From positions 620,001 through 684,000 of the forward strand of contig JANVFP010000029.1 in assembly GCA_027919835.1 (NCBI GenBank): a stretch of 64,000 nt of DNA, given 5' to 3'. This document shows, one piece after another, positions 37,152 to 49,050 of the stretch. Below the pieces are notes generated by a model, which saw nothing but the letters and a program-made list of their open reading frames with translations, did no database searches and was not told where the DNA came from. Within the stretch, counting starts at the first letter, position 1. Each line of letters begins with the position of its first letter. Position numbers and translations under genes: made by a program. The DNA comes from Lentinula raphanica (taxonomy: Eukaryota > Basidiomycota > Agaricomycetes > Agaricales > Omphalotaceae).

Positions 37152-38990
37152 TTATTCACCACGGTCGACATTGTCGCTCGTTGTTGACGATTTTGAATCC
37201 AATGGAGCCTGGGCCAAATTGAACGCCGGACCAATAAACCCTTCAAACGGGGACTCATCTCTCTCCTCCTCCATGGCTCGACATTCTCTGATAAGCTGCC
37301 TCAGCTCCTGGGTATGAGACCCACCTAGGTTCTCTTCATCGTTCGGAACCTCAATCTCCCAATCATCCGAATCGTAATCCTCCTCCCCATCCTCTTCATC
37401 CTCATCCTCATCACCATCCTCATCATCGTCATCGGCTGGAAGCACCCCAAACTCTCCACCCGTACAATCCTCCAACCTCACTCCCGCCCTCCCACATCTC
37501 TCCCACCACCGCTCATACCTCTCATTCGCATCCTCCCCCTCGTCTTCCGCCACCTCACCCGGCCCATCGTTCCTATTCAACGCATTCAACAGCGTCCTAC
37601 TCAACACTCTAATCCTCCCTAAATGAGGAAACTGCGCCTTGTTCAGCGCGCCAAAGTTCAGATCGTTTGCGCGGCAGATGAACCGGGACCGGAAGGTGTC
37701 TTCAGAGAAACCGACGCCGAAGGCATGGAGGAGACCGTGGAGACCGATGGTGTGGATGGAAGGATGGGGGGTGGTAGTGAGGATGCTGGTTTCGTTGTAG
37801 TACGATCCGAGGCTTAGCCTCATTGTGTTACTCTGTCGTCGCCGTTGTCTCGATCCTGCGCTATCTGATGTACCTTCCGAGTCAGCGATGGGAATTCCCT
37901 CCGTGGCTGTATCAAGCAACGTAGGCGTCTTGAAACGCCAATCCGCATTGAACGAGAACACCTCCAGCCGAGGACACAATTCCAAAATATCAGGAACATC
38001 CAGCGATGAAGTCGAGTTAATATCCAGATCCTTCAATCTCTCTCCATGCCTCTCGAGAAATCCGACAATATCAGGAGCATCGGATCGACCATAGTAATCT
38101 AGCGAGAGCACTCTTAACCCCTTGAGATTCCAATCCACAGCCTGTTCCAGAAACTCCGAAAAACTCCCTCGCAAGGTGAGCTGTTGTAAATATGGCAGAT
38201 CCAGCACGATATCCTGGGCAGAGCCCAGATGTAACGACTCGGCCAACTCCGTCGTCTGACCTGGTGAGCTGAACTCAATATGTGCGACAAGGACAAACGG
38301 GAGTGAGTCCAAAGCCCAGATGACCTTTGGAATGGCCTCAGCAGAAACGTGCCAGTGCACGGTATGCAGCGCCTGACGGGTGTACTTGAATAATGAATCG
38401 GCCACCAGACCGAACGTGCTGCTGGGCATAGGCCATTCAACGACAAAGATGGAGAGATTAGGACAGTGCCGCACGATAGATGATAACGCGGTGCACATCT
38501 CTTCCTCTTGAGTCTTATCTGGATTAGTCGAGGCGAAATAACGACTAAGATGAAGCCGCTTAGTCCACCATCCCAGGCCTACAGATGACTGTCGTCCGGC
38601 TCCCTGCTTGTTCTTGGCTTCCGCATCCGCGTCTAGTATGTCGCAAAGAAGACGTAGTCTTGAGAATTTATCGAAGAAGAGACAACGATAGAGGATATCA
38701 GATCCTAGACGACGCCAAGTTTTGCATGTCAGCATGATCGCCTAAACAGAGACACACAATTTCGTGAGCTATGAGTTAAAGCCTAAGGGACCACACACCT
38801 TCTTAGTAGCATAGCTCCTTCTCTGTATCGAATTGATAGCTTCCTGAGGAGACCTCAACGCCCATTCATCCATCGCATTCTTGAACCAAGCAGACTCCGC
38901 CATCACGGTTGGTAGACCGTATTGGAATATAACGTCTTCGTCTGCGGCAAGATCGAATATTTGGGTCATTATTTCGTCTGGGAGTTCCAT
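37152..38990 (-). CDS. F-box-like / leucine-rich-repeat protein
   Basis: Two exons. The start MELPDEIMTQIFDLAADED resembles the first helix of an F-box (LPxEIxxxIF). The second exon opens MLTCKTWRRLGSDILYRCLFF, the second half of the F-box. LRR-like hydrophobic repeats follow: CPNLSIFVVEWPMPS, LPYLQQLTLRGSFSEF, GLRVLSLDYYGRSD, RLKDLDINSTSSLDV and CPRLEVFSFNADW. A strongly acidic run of about 30 residues (D/E) lies near the C-terminus. Such proteins usually act as substrate receptors of SCF ubiquitin ligases; that role is inferred. The last roughly 135 codons are duplicated as a dead copy at 33568-33964. Confidence 0.8.
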
Positions 38991-39209
38991 GCTGAGGGCT
39001 CTGCTCGATTTGAAAGATTTGAAAGTAGCGGTCGTAGTATAAGAGTCGAAGGCTCTACTCGAGTCCTGTTCATGATGATGACATTAAATCGCCAGTTCAA
39101 GACGCACGTGGTCGTGTCCGCTTCTCGATTTCGGCATACCGCGCTTCACGTTCGGCAGACTTGCTCAAAACCTTCATCATTGAACAAAGGTAAACACAGA
39201 TACCGAAGC

Positions 39210-39533
39210 ATGTCTTCCTCTCCCTCTGAACACATCACGATCCTCTACTTCGCCGCAGCCTCCACAACCCTCGGCATCACCTCAGAAACCATTCCCATTC
39301 CTCCTCAGGCTCATCCGTTCTATCTATCCCAGCTGAAAGACCTCTTAGTCGAGCGACATACACAGCTCAAAGGACAATCAGTAGGACAGACATTGCGGAG
39401 GATTCTTGATACGAGCCAATGGAGTATAGATGCCGAGATGGTTGACGATGGTGATGATGAGGAGAAGCTGGGCAGGATAGAAGTTAGGAATGGGATGGAG
39501 GTTGGGGTGATTTGTCCGGTGTCTGGTGGTTGA
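39210..39533 (+). CDS. MOCS2A: Molybdopterin synthase sulfur carrier subunit (MOCS2A/MoaD-like)
   Basis: A 107-residue, intronless protein that begins MSSSPSEHITILYFAAASTT and ends PVSGG. The ubiquitin-like start (ITILYFAAAS) and the terminal Gly-Gly are diagnostic of MoaD-type carriers. The second Gly becomes a thiocarboxylate that donates sulfur to precursor Z (cPMP) in molybdenum cofactor synthesis, together with MOCS2B. An in-frame open stretch extends upstream to 38922, but it overlaps the divergent F-box-like gene and its content is not protein-like, so 39210 is chosen. The gene stands alone, with no other Moco gene in the window. Confidence 0.85.
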   Translation: MSSSPSEHITILYFAAASTTLGITSETIPIPPQAHPFYLSQLKDLLVERHTQLKGQSVGQTLRRILDTSQWSIDAEMVDDGDDEEKLGRIEVRNGMEVGVICPVSGG

Positions 39534-40259
39534 GGTTAGTAGCTGGCGCGACTACTGAATGCGAGTGAGTGTTGAATTTCCTGGCTATCGGCGGAAAGAG
39601 AGCTTCAATTTCGTCCAAAGAAGCTTTGAACATATACATGACTCAGATACTTATTCGACGAAATTGCACGAAAAATTTTCACTGATCTGTTTGATGATCT
39701 TCAATAGACCTACTAAGTAGCCTCTAGCAACCTCCTGGACCGATAAGCACGGTAGCGCCTGGTAGCGCCATCAACGCCCTTCAACGCCCTGTCATCCTGT
39801 TTCATGCTTGAATTACAAAAGATCCAAAATTATTCCAGTACATAGAACCTTCCTCACGAAGACCCAGGAAGATCATTGAAGAACCCGCATCGCCTTAGGC
39901 CTTGTAGCTTCGCGCGGTACCGGTTTGTACAGATTTTCGACACAAACTTTGTTCCTCAGGCAGCTCCAGGCAACCAAGTTGATTCAGAAAATTGAATTCC
40001 AGTGCTATAAACGCCTAACACGCGAGATTCATATCATCATCGACCATGCTCCTGATTGTCGATATGCTCATTGCTCTTTTATCGTTTGTGTGGCATGGCA
40101 ATCGTATATAAGAAAATCGTTTCTGGCCCCTCCTTGGCGTGCGATCCCGTACCCCCCCTTCTTCGTACTAACCACAGTACTAACCACAGCAGTGCCACAC
40201 AGAACATTTCCCCTCCTCCCCTCAATTTCGCAACTAGTACTCGCAACTAGTTCTCGCAA
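39534..40259. other. Intergenic region upstream of membrane-protein copy C
   Basis: No gene is supported. The repeated GTACTAACCACA near 40170 is a small local duplication. Confidence 0.45.
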
Positions 40260-41965
40260 ATGTCGAATTCATCGACTAGTACCAATTCCACTGCGAATCC
40301 TGCTGTGCTCGGTATAGAGGCCTACGCACTATGCGTGTACCTTGAAGAAGGTCAGAATCCCGATATGCAAGGATACGCTGTTAGGCTATCGAATTTTATC
40401 GTCAATGTGTGTTTAGGTGAGTATATGTTTCTTGACCTCAATAGTACTGGCCCAGACGAACTTCAATGATAACTGATACAAATTTTCCACAATGCTCAGC
40501 CCTACTCATCCGTTACTCTGAAGAAGACATTGCCGAGTCCGTCACCGTTCTCCTCCTCCAAATCTACACCCTCCTCGCCTGTGCCTTCATCAGCCTCATC
40601 CGCAAACAGCTCTCCGTAGCCGACGCCCATTTCGCCCTCACATCGACCGTCTCCCCGCTCGCGCTGTACCTCCTCTACGCGTCTGTCCGTACGCTCTTCC
40701 GCAAATCCTCGTACCTCTTTCGTCGTTTGGGTGATCACTGTCGAACCTACCTCGTTCTATCGCTCCTGATGCTCCCAATGTGGATCGTGATGAACGTGTT
40801 GATCTATTTCGCGGATGTGTTTTCTGGGGAGGCGTGCCCGCCGATCACGTTGGACGCTTGGTTTTTGTTCGAGACGGAGGCGGTGATTACGTCGTTTGTG
40901 TTCGCGTCTGTCTTCACGGGGTTTATAATCGTTGTTTGGATTGTTTACTTCCTGAGACATTTTGGGGATATTAGGAGGGAGTATCGGAGGCATAAGATGA
41001 AAGCGACGCGGTGGAAGTGGTTTGGCTGGCTCCAGTGGGCTCCGTTGTCGTTCAAGTCACTTGTGATTGCGGAATGGTATGATATGAGTTGTCCCAAACC
41101 TCCCAATCGCTAACTCTCTGTCCCCCTGCTCCTTTCCACCAACAGGGACGTGATAACCAAAAGTCACCCATGGGTACTGACACTGTCCATCGGCACAACC
41201 TACGTCATCTGGGGATCCTCATTGTTTTTATACGTGTCGGACATTGGTGAATTCTACTACGACCTCGTCGCAGAGATCCAGATGCAGAATGGGATCGCTG
41301 TCGATCCTTATACGCCTCCTGCGGGGTATGATCCGCTTGGGTTTGGACAGGTGAGTTGGATTGACATCCCTTGAGTACCCCCCTCTCCTTCTCCGGAGCC
41401 ATCCTCCTTCTCCTGGGCCCCTTCCCCGGGCCTTCCTCACCCCTCCCTTCTTATTGACTTTTTGCTTTGCTTTGATGAACATCCGTGCTGACTGTTACCA
41501 CTCTGTTACCCTGTACGCGTACGTATCACCCAACAGTTACTCGCCGCAGCCGTCGCGTTTCCCCCTCTATGGCAGGTGCTGTGGATGATCTGGGGAAGCA
41601 GGGGAAAGTTACTCACGTGGATCAAGGGATACCCCACTTCGTTGTGGAACGGAACGGTGTTTTTGTTCACTGGGCGGCGAAATCCGTGGAAGAAGGTGCT
41701 TGCGAGGAGAGATGGATCATATCCAAGCAGTAACTCGATGTATGATTCGATCCCGCTGGCTGGAGCGAATGAAGATGATGGGGTTCCAACGCTCAAGAGC
41801 GCGTCGTCTTTCGCGACAGGGCCGGAGGAGAAATTTGAGATGGAGGATGAGTTTGTTGGTTCGAAGTCAGAGTCCACAACGACGCTGTACGATCCTTATT
41901 ACAATCCAACCTTTGGGAAGAGAGGGAAGAGGAACAGTGGAGAAGGGGTGGTACCCGAACCCTGA
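40260..41965 (+). CDS. Multi-pass membrane protein of unknown function, copy C
   Basis: Third paralogue, inverted relative to copies A and B, with the same four-exon layout. It starts MSNSSTSTNSTANPAVLG, then GQNPDMQGYAVRLSNFIVNV, SLIRKQLSVADAHFALTSTV, SSYLFRRLGDHCRTYL, RREYRRHKMKATRWKWFGW and SLWNGTVFLFTGRRNPWKKV. Seven hydrophobic segments lie in the same positions. The tail ends TTLYDPYYNPTFGKRGKR and a short acidic end, so the tail motif LYDPY..P..GKR is shared with copy A. The coding sequence is more GC-rich than A and B. C lies outside the tandem duplication and probably predates it. Confidence 0.87.
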
Positions 41966-42806
41966 AGGCTGAAGGCTGAAAGCGGCTACATAGTACATAG
42001 TCCAGTCCTATTGTATGATATGTACAACGCGATGGCGCACTGTCAATCGACTTCGTTATTTAAATTTGGGAGAGACAATGTCGTTGACAATGGCAACATC
42101 AGCATCGACTGTGGTCACTGGTGCATAATAATGCTTTCCCATCCCGGGTAGAGTTCGTAGCCTGTAAGTAGGGGACTCGATAACGTCAACGACAGGTTGG
42201 GACGGGAACCAAGCGAGACGAATTCTCAGTTGGTGGTGTCGATGGCATTGAATGACACTGACAGACTACAGTATATAGTATGGTATGTCGGGAATCCTGC
42301 CAGTGGTTTGGAGTGTTTGGAGGAGGACTCGGATGCATCATGCATGGATGACTAAACAGTAAACTGGCTACCAGACGATAGACCATGGAACGATAGCATG
42401 TTTGACGAGACCCGGAGACTGGGCGTAGATGATGTTCGAACTTCGAACGGTTGGTGTTTTACAAGTTGCTCATCGACAGCTCATCGATAAGAATCAAGAT
42501 ATCTATAATCCCAAAGTGTGTGAGAAGGGTCCGATGACGCCACAATTCATTCAAATATTCGCAATTCATTCCCGCCATTCCAAATTCCAATGCTCCAACA
42601 CCCATTCCGTTCGGGAAGCGGGCAGATTGCGAATTTCTTAGTAAACGTCCTTGGGGGGGTTCTGGAAGCCTCGTTAATAAGCAAGACTCGGATGTTTCTC
42701 AGCATGGGTACGGGTATAAATACTTGACGGAATTTGACACGATTTCAGAACTTGATTTCGTTTCGCACAACGTCTGGCACTTACTTCGAACGACGACAAA
42801 TAACAA
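41966..42806. other. Intergenic region
   Basis: About 0.8 kb without a supported gene. The right end is the promoter of the reductase: a TATA-like GGTATAAATAC lies about 90 bp upstream of its start codon, at about 42714-42724. Confidence 0.5.
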
Positions 42807-44507
42807 ATGGCACCGATAACGAACGGCCGATTGTTGTTCAAGGAGATACCTGTAGGTAAGTCACCACTCAACATCTTCAGACGTCTTCCTTGGACCTTCA
42901 AGCTTCCAAGTCTCTTCAAGTCTCTTCAGTTCCATTCGTTTACATACATACTCACATACATTCTAATCTCTTTCTACTATGTAGGCTACCCCATCCCAGG
43001 CAAAACCACAACTTACGATACGTCTCAAACGATCGATCTAGAAGCAGAGCCGTTAAATGAGGGAAGTGTGCTCGTGAAGACGCTCGTGCTCTCGGTCGAT
43101 CCGTATCTGAGAGGGAAGATGAGGGCGCCGGAGAAGGAGTCGTATACGGTATGTGGTTGTTGCGGTGTATGATGAGTACTACTATATGATGTACTTACTG
43201 TGACTCTGTTCAAAGCCTCCTTTTTTCGTCGACGAACCGTGAGTATCTCTTATGTACTATCCGTTCCTTAGTAGTAGACTGTACATAGTAGTGATCTTGT
43301 GTTGATCCACCCCTTCCTCCTCCTCCTCCTCCTCCCTCTCTTGGCCCATTCGCTCATCAAAATATCATATCATATCATACCTATACCACAGGCTATACAA
43401 CTTTGGCGTAGGCAAAATCATCCGATCCTCCCATCCCTCGTTCAAGCCTGGCCAACATGTGTATGGGGTTCTTGATTTCGCGGAGTATTCTATCCCGAAG
43501 GATAGCACGAAGCTAAAGGTGCTTGACGAGGTAGCAAATTTGCCGTATTCGGTATACGTAGGCGCGGCGGGGATGCCTGGCCAGACGGCGTATTATGGGT
43601 GGAAGGAGTTTGCGAGGGCGAAGAAGGTATATATATATGTGTGTTTTTCCGTGAATCGTGTTGCGCTGACTCGTTGTGGATGTGTCTTGTCACGGTGTTG
43701 GCTGTGATTGTGTTATAGGGTGAAGTGGCGTTTGTGTCTACTGGGGCTGGACCGGTTGGGAGGTATGTGGGTCACTTTGTTTGGGTGTTCCCATTGTCCT
43801 ATCTCTGGAACAACTTGAACACTAACGCTGTAACGTATAACGCCTGGCAGTCTCGTCATCCAACTAGCCAAACAAGACGGACTGAAAGTCATCGCCTCCG
43901 CAGGCTCAGACGACAAAGTCGAGTTCTGCAAAGACATCGGGGCTGATGTCGCGTTCAACTACAAGACGACGGATACAGGGGAGGTGTTGAAGAGGGAGGG
44001 ACCGGTTGATGTGTGAGTGTTTGGGCTCTCGGCTCTTATCTCCTAGTATCACGGTGCTTATTTGCTTTGTGTTATATGTTGAATGGACGTTGCAGATACT
44101 GGGATAACGTCGGTGGACCTACGCTCGAAGCTGCGATTGAGAATAGTGCGCTGCATGGGAGGATTATAGTCTGTGGATATGCTTCGCAGTATAATAATGA
44201 AGAACCTTATGGGATCAAGGTATGCGTCCTCTCCCTATCTCTATCTCCTTGCTTACATTCTTCCCCCACACAGACAATGCGCACCGTCCTCTCTAACCGC
44301 CTGAGCATCAACGGCATGCTCGTCTTTGACCTCCAAGATAAATACCAAGACGAGTTTTTCAAAGAAATACCCGGGAAGCTTGCGAATGGAGAGATAAAGT
44401 ACACAGAGGATGTCACGAGGGGGTTGGAGAAGGGGGGAGAGGCGATTGTGGATGTGTTGAAGGGGGTGAATCGGGCGAAGAAGATTGTGGTTGTGGCGGA
44501 TGAGTGA
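42807..44507 (+). CDS. NADPH-dependent medium-chain reductase (PTGR/alkenal reductase-like)
   Basis: MDR-superfamily oxidoreductase without catalytic zinc. Relatives reduce alpha,beta-unsaturated aldehydes and ketones. Order of blocks: MAPITNGRLLFKEIPV; VKTLVLSVDPYLRGKMR, the substrate-pocket signature of the prostaglandin-reductase group; VGKIIRSSHPSFKPGQHVYG; PGQTAYYGW; GEVAFVSTGAGPVGSLVIQL, the nucleotide-binding AxxGxxG type with Gly-Pro-Val-Gly; VYWDNVGGPTLEAAI; and RLSINGMLVFD. The end is KKIVVVADE. About seven exons. The length, near 345 residues, is normal for the family. Confidence 0.88.
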
Positions 44508-45217
44508 GAGAGGGTGTCCAATGAATGAATGAATATGTGTAAATTGTCAATGTATAAGATTGATTAGAAATGTCAAATTCTTGCCAATGAAGTTTGAACT
44601 TCACTTGAGGGATCTTGAATCTATGAGCTCTCCTTGAACTTTTCGAGCGCTTGTTGAAACCCGAGCGCTTGATTACGGGCGCTTCTAATTGGAACTTGGA
44701 AATCTTCAGTCACTTCTGGTGGCCCAAGCTAAGCTTCTTTTTGCCACTTTCGCCTTCATTTCATCTTGACTCGCCTCCATCCTCCATCTACCACCTCCAT
44801 CTGCCATCTGCCATCTTTACCTTTGCTCTTTGTACTCACACAGACACAAACACGAACACGAACGCGATTCCACGAAGGAACTAAAAGGGATCGAGAACGC
44901 GAGAACACGAGGGGAAACTCAAAGGAGGAGACTTGAAGCAAGAAAGAAGGAATAGAAGGAGAGGGAACGAAGAACGCGAAGGAATTAAAGGAATTGAATC
45001 GTCTAGTGCACGACGAGGAAACGCGCTGTCTTGGCCTTACATATCTTGGCCATCCGGAATCTGCGTCAAGTACTACGGGAAATCCACAGAAATCTCGAAG
45101 ATTTTGAAGGAGGAGGTAGATTCCAGAAACTTCGACTACTACAACCGATAGTATCACTCAACGTCAACGACGAAAACGACTATCACCCAAGAAACTACAA
45201 TCGACGAAACTCAAACA
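44508..45217. other. Intergenic region and TAF4 5' leader
   Basis: No gene is supported. The right half is purine-rich (AGAACGCGAGAACACGAGG and following) and pyrimidine-rich before 44830. This is typical of the promoter and leader of a constitutive gene. Confidence 0.45.
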
Positions 45218-47373
45218 ATGAACCCACCCGGGAACTCAAATTCGCAAGGAAATCAGGCTAGGTCTGGCACACCTGCTGCGAAATCGACACCTACGCCGCA
45301 ACCCCAGCCTCAGACGTATCAGCCTCAGCCGGTCCCAACGACGTATAGTACATGGGCACGTAAGTTCGTTTTTCGAGCTTCAAGTCTCCCTCTCCCTCTT
45401 CTTGTCCTTCTCATCTTCTGCTCTTCTGCTCTTCTACACATCTTGCATCTAAAAGACCCTGACGCTCTCGATCCCTCGATCTTTTTCTTTTACCACAGAT
45501 ATACCCATCGACCCAGCTCTCCAAGCCCAACCCCCTCCTTCCCTACCTTCTTCCTCCTCCGGAACCGCAACATCCTCTGCCCAACCCTCCACCGCTACCC
45601 CCGCCACTGTTCCAGTGTCAGTCCCAGGAGGGGTATACCAGTATCCGTCGTATAGCTACTACCAGTCGTATCAAGCTGCGTATCCTACGGCTACTGCGGC
45701 TGCGGCTGCTGCTGCTGCCGCCGCCGCCGCTGCAACAGCCGGAGCTGGGACAAGGATAGGTTCAACGGGGACGGGGACGGGGACACTGACGTTGACGCCT
45801 ACACCGACGCCGATTGCAGCGCCGACGCCTGTCGTTGCTCAGGCTCAGACGAGTACGAGTACGAGTACGGGTGGAGGAGGAGGAGGAAGTGGATTGATGG
45901 ATACATCCGATATCGATATGTTGAAAGACGCGTTGGGTGGGACGGGGGTTGATCTAAGGGTATGTCGTTGTGGATCCAAGTAAACTCATTGTTAACGTAT
46001 GTGTTCGGGCTCTCTAGGCAGAAGAAGAATCTCTCCACCGTTCCTCCGGGACCGAGAGCCACGGCCAAGGAGGGTACGGTTACCCCTCTTCGTCCTCATA
46101 CACTACCTCGAATAACTACACATCCTACGAAGACCGAACGCGGAAACAGCCTCCGAAGCCGAACTTTAACACGACGTATCTTTCTGCAACGATACAAGGA
46201 ATCATGAGTGCCCATAAGCTCACTTCCACCGAAGGCACAGACACGCTCGGACTCGACACAGTGAACTACCTCGCGCTCGCACTCCGAGCTCGACTCCAGG
46301 ACCTGATCCAAGCGATGATCGTCGCGGCGAAACACCGGACAGAGACACAGTTTGAAAGACCGCCGTCGATGTATGAGGATGTGTATGCCCACCCGAATCC
46401 GAATCCGAATCCGAATCCCACTTCCCACGCCGAGAGAGACGACGGGGAGCGAACGACGACGACGAATAATAAGACCCCAATGTGGAGCATCCGCGTGAGG
46501 TCAGACGTGGCGAAACAGCTGGCGGTGCTGGAACGGATCGAGAGAGAGGAAGAGACCAAGGTCCGGAGGGAGAGAAAGGAGAGAGCGGAGATGGCGGCTG
46601 CGCAGGCTCAGGCGTTGTTGCAGGCTCAGAACGGGGGTGCGCCCGGCGCCCCTGGGACTTCTTCTTCTTCGTCTTCGTCTACACCGGGGGTCGGGTCCGC
46701 CCTAGGAGGAGGAGGAGACGACGACGACGGTTCAGGCGGAGCAGGAGGAGCGGGGGGAACGAAGAAGAAGAGGAAAAAGGACGGTCCTGGGGTAACGGCG
46801 AAGAATATGTCAGCGGATGTACAGAAGAAGATGTCGAATGCGGCGGCGAGTCATGCGGCGGGTCTGGCGGGGAGGTATGCGTGGATGAATGCTGGTGCGA
46901 CGGGTGGGACGGGTGGGAGTACGGGGGGTACGACGATGAAGAAGAATGCGAATGATACTAGTGGTGCTGAGGGAGGTGCAGGTGCGGGTGCGGGTGCGGC
47001 GAATGCGAATGGGACAGGGGCGACCACGAACACGGGGGCTACGACTAGTACCACTACTGGCACCCCGCCCACAACGACGACGACGACGACGACGACAAGT
47101 GGATGGGCACGACCGTATGTGTCCAGCACATACAAGAAAGTATCGAGCGATACGAATGGAACGACGACGACAACCGACGGTTCTGGTTCTGGCGGCGGCG
47201 GTAGTGGTGGCGGTGGCGGTGGCGGTGGTGGTGCAGTAGGAGTGGGAGGAGGACCAGGAGAAGAAGGTAAAGGCGATGGAAAACTGTCGATAACGATGCG
47301 GGATGCAATGTTTGTGATTGAGAAGGAGAGAGGACATGGGGCTGGGAGAGGAGCTGGGAGGGGGTGGTGTTGA
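45218..47373 (+). CDS. TAF4: TFIID subunit TAF4
   Basis: Component of the general transcription factor TFIID, where the TAF4 histone fold pairs with TAF12. The N-terminal half is low complexity: Q/P repeats, an Ala run of more than ten residues near 45690, and G, T and S runs. After IDMLKDALGGTGVDLRAEEE the conserved TAF4 C-terminal domain follows: LALALRARLQDLIQAMIVAA, then MWSIRVRSDVAKQLAVLERI, REEETKVRRERKERAEMAA and the final SITMRDAMFVIEKERGHGAG. Between these lie long G, T and N repeats encoded by trinucleotide runs (AAT-CCG at 46400, ACG at 47075, GGT at 47200). Three exons. The low-complexity parts are probably variable between strains. Confidence 0.88.
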
Positions 47374-47786
47374 TTGGTACGTTGAGTACGTCGAGGAGAT
47401 TAGAGGGTGTTTGGCTTGCTCTCCTAAATTGTTTTACGTGTTTTGTTGTATTTGTGGTATGTTTTGTGGTTGAGACAGTGAGTGTAGTATGTGCTGCTTA
47501 TCATAATCAGTACATGTACAAGACTTCTGACTGCACAGTCCTCGAGACCTTGTCAAAGTTCTCAGGTTCCATGAAAATTGAATCTTCTTATAATCACCAG
47601 ATATCGCAGATAGTGAACCTCATGATCATCCGACAGCAAGGGCTGGATTCTGTTAGAGGGATGAGATGCCTTTTCTGCTACCAGTCGGATAACTGCAGTA
47701 TAGTAGGAGGGCCGGTCAGGAGTGTTAGTCAAAGGTTATACGCGTTGCAGTTGAATTAAGCGCCCATCGTTCATACGCGTTGGACG
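47374..47786. other. Intergenic region
   Basis: No gene is supported between TAF4 and MPDU1. Confidence 0.5.
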
Positions 47787-48781
47787 ATGACGAGTCTAAC
47801 GCGAAACCTGCCTTGGTTCATACGTGATACGGCGAGCTCGATTATTGGGGTTGTGAGTATGCTTAGTTTTATCTCTGTATGTTGCTGAAGAATGTTGGTA
47901 GGAATGTTACACGAGTCTGGTGTATAATTTAGAATTGGGCGATGTAAGATGTTGGAAGTATGCGATGTCGAAAGGGATGGGGATTGGAATTGTCGTTGGG
48001 GCGTCGGTTATGAAGCTTCCTCAGTTGATTATAGGTGCGCTCACCCTGAATCCTTTGAAGATGTCCTTGACGATGAGTAACAGTGCTTCAAAGTCGTTCA
48101 GCAAAAGGCCTCTCGTTGACATCCTTCATCCTCGAAACTCTCGCCTATGCTATCAACTTTTTCTATTCATACCGGAATGGCTTTCCCTTCTCGACGTATG
48201 GAGAGAATCTGTTCTTGTCTATCCAGAACACGATCATCACCTTTCTTATCATACTCTATAATCCTGCCCAACTTCGTCCAACACGACTTTCATCCCCATC
48301 CTCTCCCTTCACTTTCTTCTCTCTCACCCTCCTCACCCTCCTTCTCCTCCTCCTCCTCCTCCTCTCCCCCCAACCCCTCCTCTCCCTCCTCCAACTCCTC
48401 ACCCTCCCCCTCTCCCTCTCCTCCAAACTCCCCCAAATCATCCAAAACCACCGGTCTCGATCCACCGGGAACCTCTCCGCGTTCGCTGTCGGCGCCCAGG
48501 TCGCCGGGTGTCTCGCGAGGGTGTACACCAATTGGGCCGAGGTGGGTGATGGGCTGGTTGGTGTTGGGGCTGGGCTGGGGGCGGTGTTGAATGGGGTGGT
48601 GGGGTGGCAGGTGTGGTGGTATTGGGGAAGGGAGGGGGTGGATCGGAGAGAGGAATGGGTGGGGAGAGAGGGGAAGGGAGGGAAGAGTGTGTATGAACCA
48701 TGGCAGACACAGACATTTTATAACCCTCGTCCTTCGTTGATACCTATGAACCTCAGAACCGGCTCTCGGAAGCTCGTTTAA
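47787..48781 (+). CDS. MPDU1: Mannose-P-dolichol utilization defect 1 homologue (PQ-loop protein)
   Basis: ER multi-pass protein needed for use of dolichol-phosphate mannose and glucose in N-glycan and GPI synthesis. The start is MTSLTRNLPWFIRDTAS. The first PQ loop is ASVMKLPQLI, and the second is SLSSKLPQIIQNHRSRSTG. Matching family blocks are AKGLSLTSFILETLAYAINF, FPFSTYGENLFLSIQNTII and GNLSAFAVGAQVAGCLARV. At least seven hydrophobic segments. Four exons. A Leu/Ser/Pro-rich loop at about 48300-48420 is encoded by CTC/TCC runs. Confidence 0.9.
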
Positions 48782-48959
48782 TCACAGCGTTTTGATCCAT
48801 TTTCTTTTTTGTTCTTGTACATCCAATCAAAGATCCTCCTCCTCCTCCTATCAACCTCACACTGTCGCCACACAACGCAACATCCACATTTCATAAAACT
48901 ACTGCGAGTAACTTGACTCTACCTAACCTCATATTCCATTCTTACAACCTTCATGGTAT

Positions 48960-49050
48960 GCATTAATGGGGTAGTGGTAACCTGGGTCGTTGCCATGGGT
49001 GATTAACCATTGTACTCGACCCGCCGGGGGTTCGATTCCCCCTTAATGCA
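48960..49050 (+). tRNA. tRNA-Gly(GCC) with an intron of about 20 nt
   Basis: Acceptor arms GCATTAA / TTAATGC with discriminator A at 49050. D arm GGGT..ACCT with loop AGTGGTA (box A-like). Anticodon stem GGTCG / CGACC. The anticodon loop starts TTGCCA, so the anticodon is GCC, followed by an insert of about 20 nt after position 37. T arm GGGGG TTCGATT CCCCC (box B). Without the insert the length is about 71 nt. An intron just 3' of the anticodon is the canonical tRNA intron position. Confidence 0.88.

Larger units (their letters stand above)
33965..37594. repeat. Tandem segmental duplication, unit 2 (about 3.6 kb)
   Basis: The second copy of the unit begins at the junction (..CAAGAGC/GGAAATGATATG..). 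There, sequence from inside the F-box-like gene is joined to the last codons of the CCDC174-like gene. It carries membrane-protein copy B, a spacer and the 3' part of the complete F-box-like gene. Only one or two bases of homology exist at the breakpoint. Confidence 0.88.

Noticed and set aside
38922..39209. An upstream extension of the MOCS2A reading frame
   Set aside because: It overlaps the start of the divergent F-box-like gene and has no protein-like content. The Met at 39210 gives a normal-sized MoaD-type protein.
46482..47337. Long alternative frames opposite and beside TAF4
   Set aside because: They come from trinucleotide repeats and GC-rich low-complexity sequence. The TAF4 frame has the conserved domain.
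45960..47340. Simple-repeat tracts that might pass for a CRISPR-like array
   Set aside because: They are codon-level Gly, Thr and Asn-Pro runs without spacers, in a eukaryotic gene.
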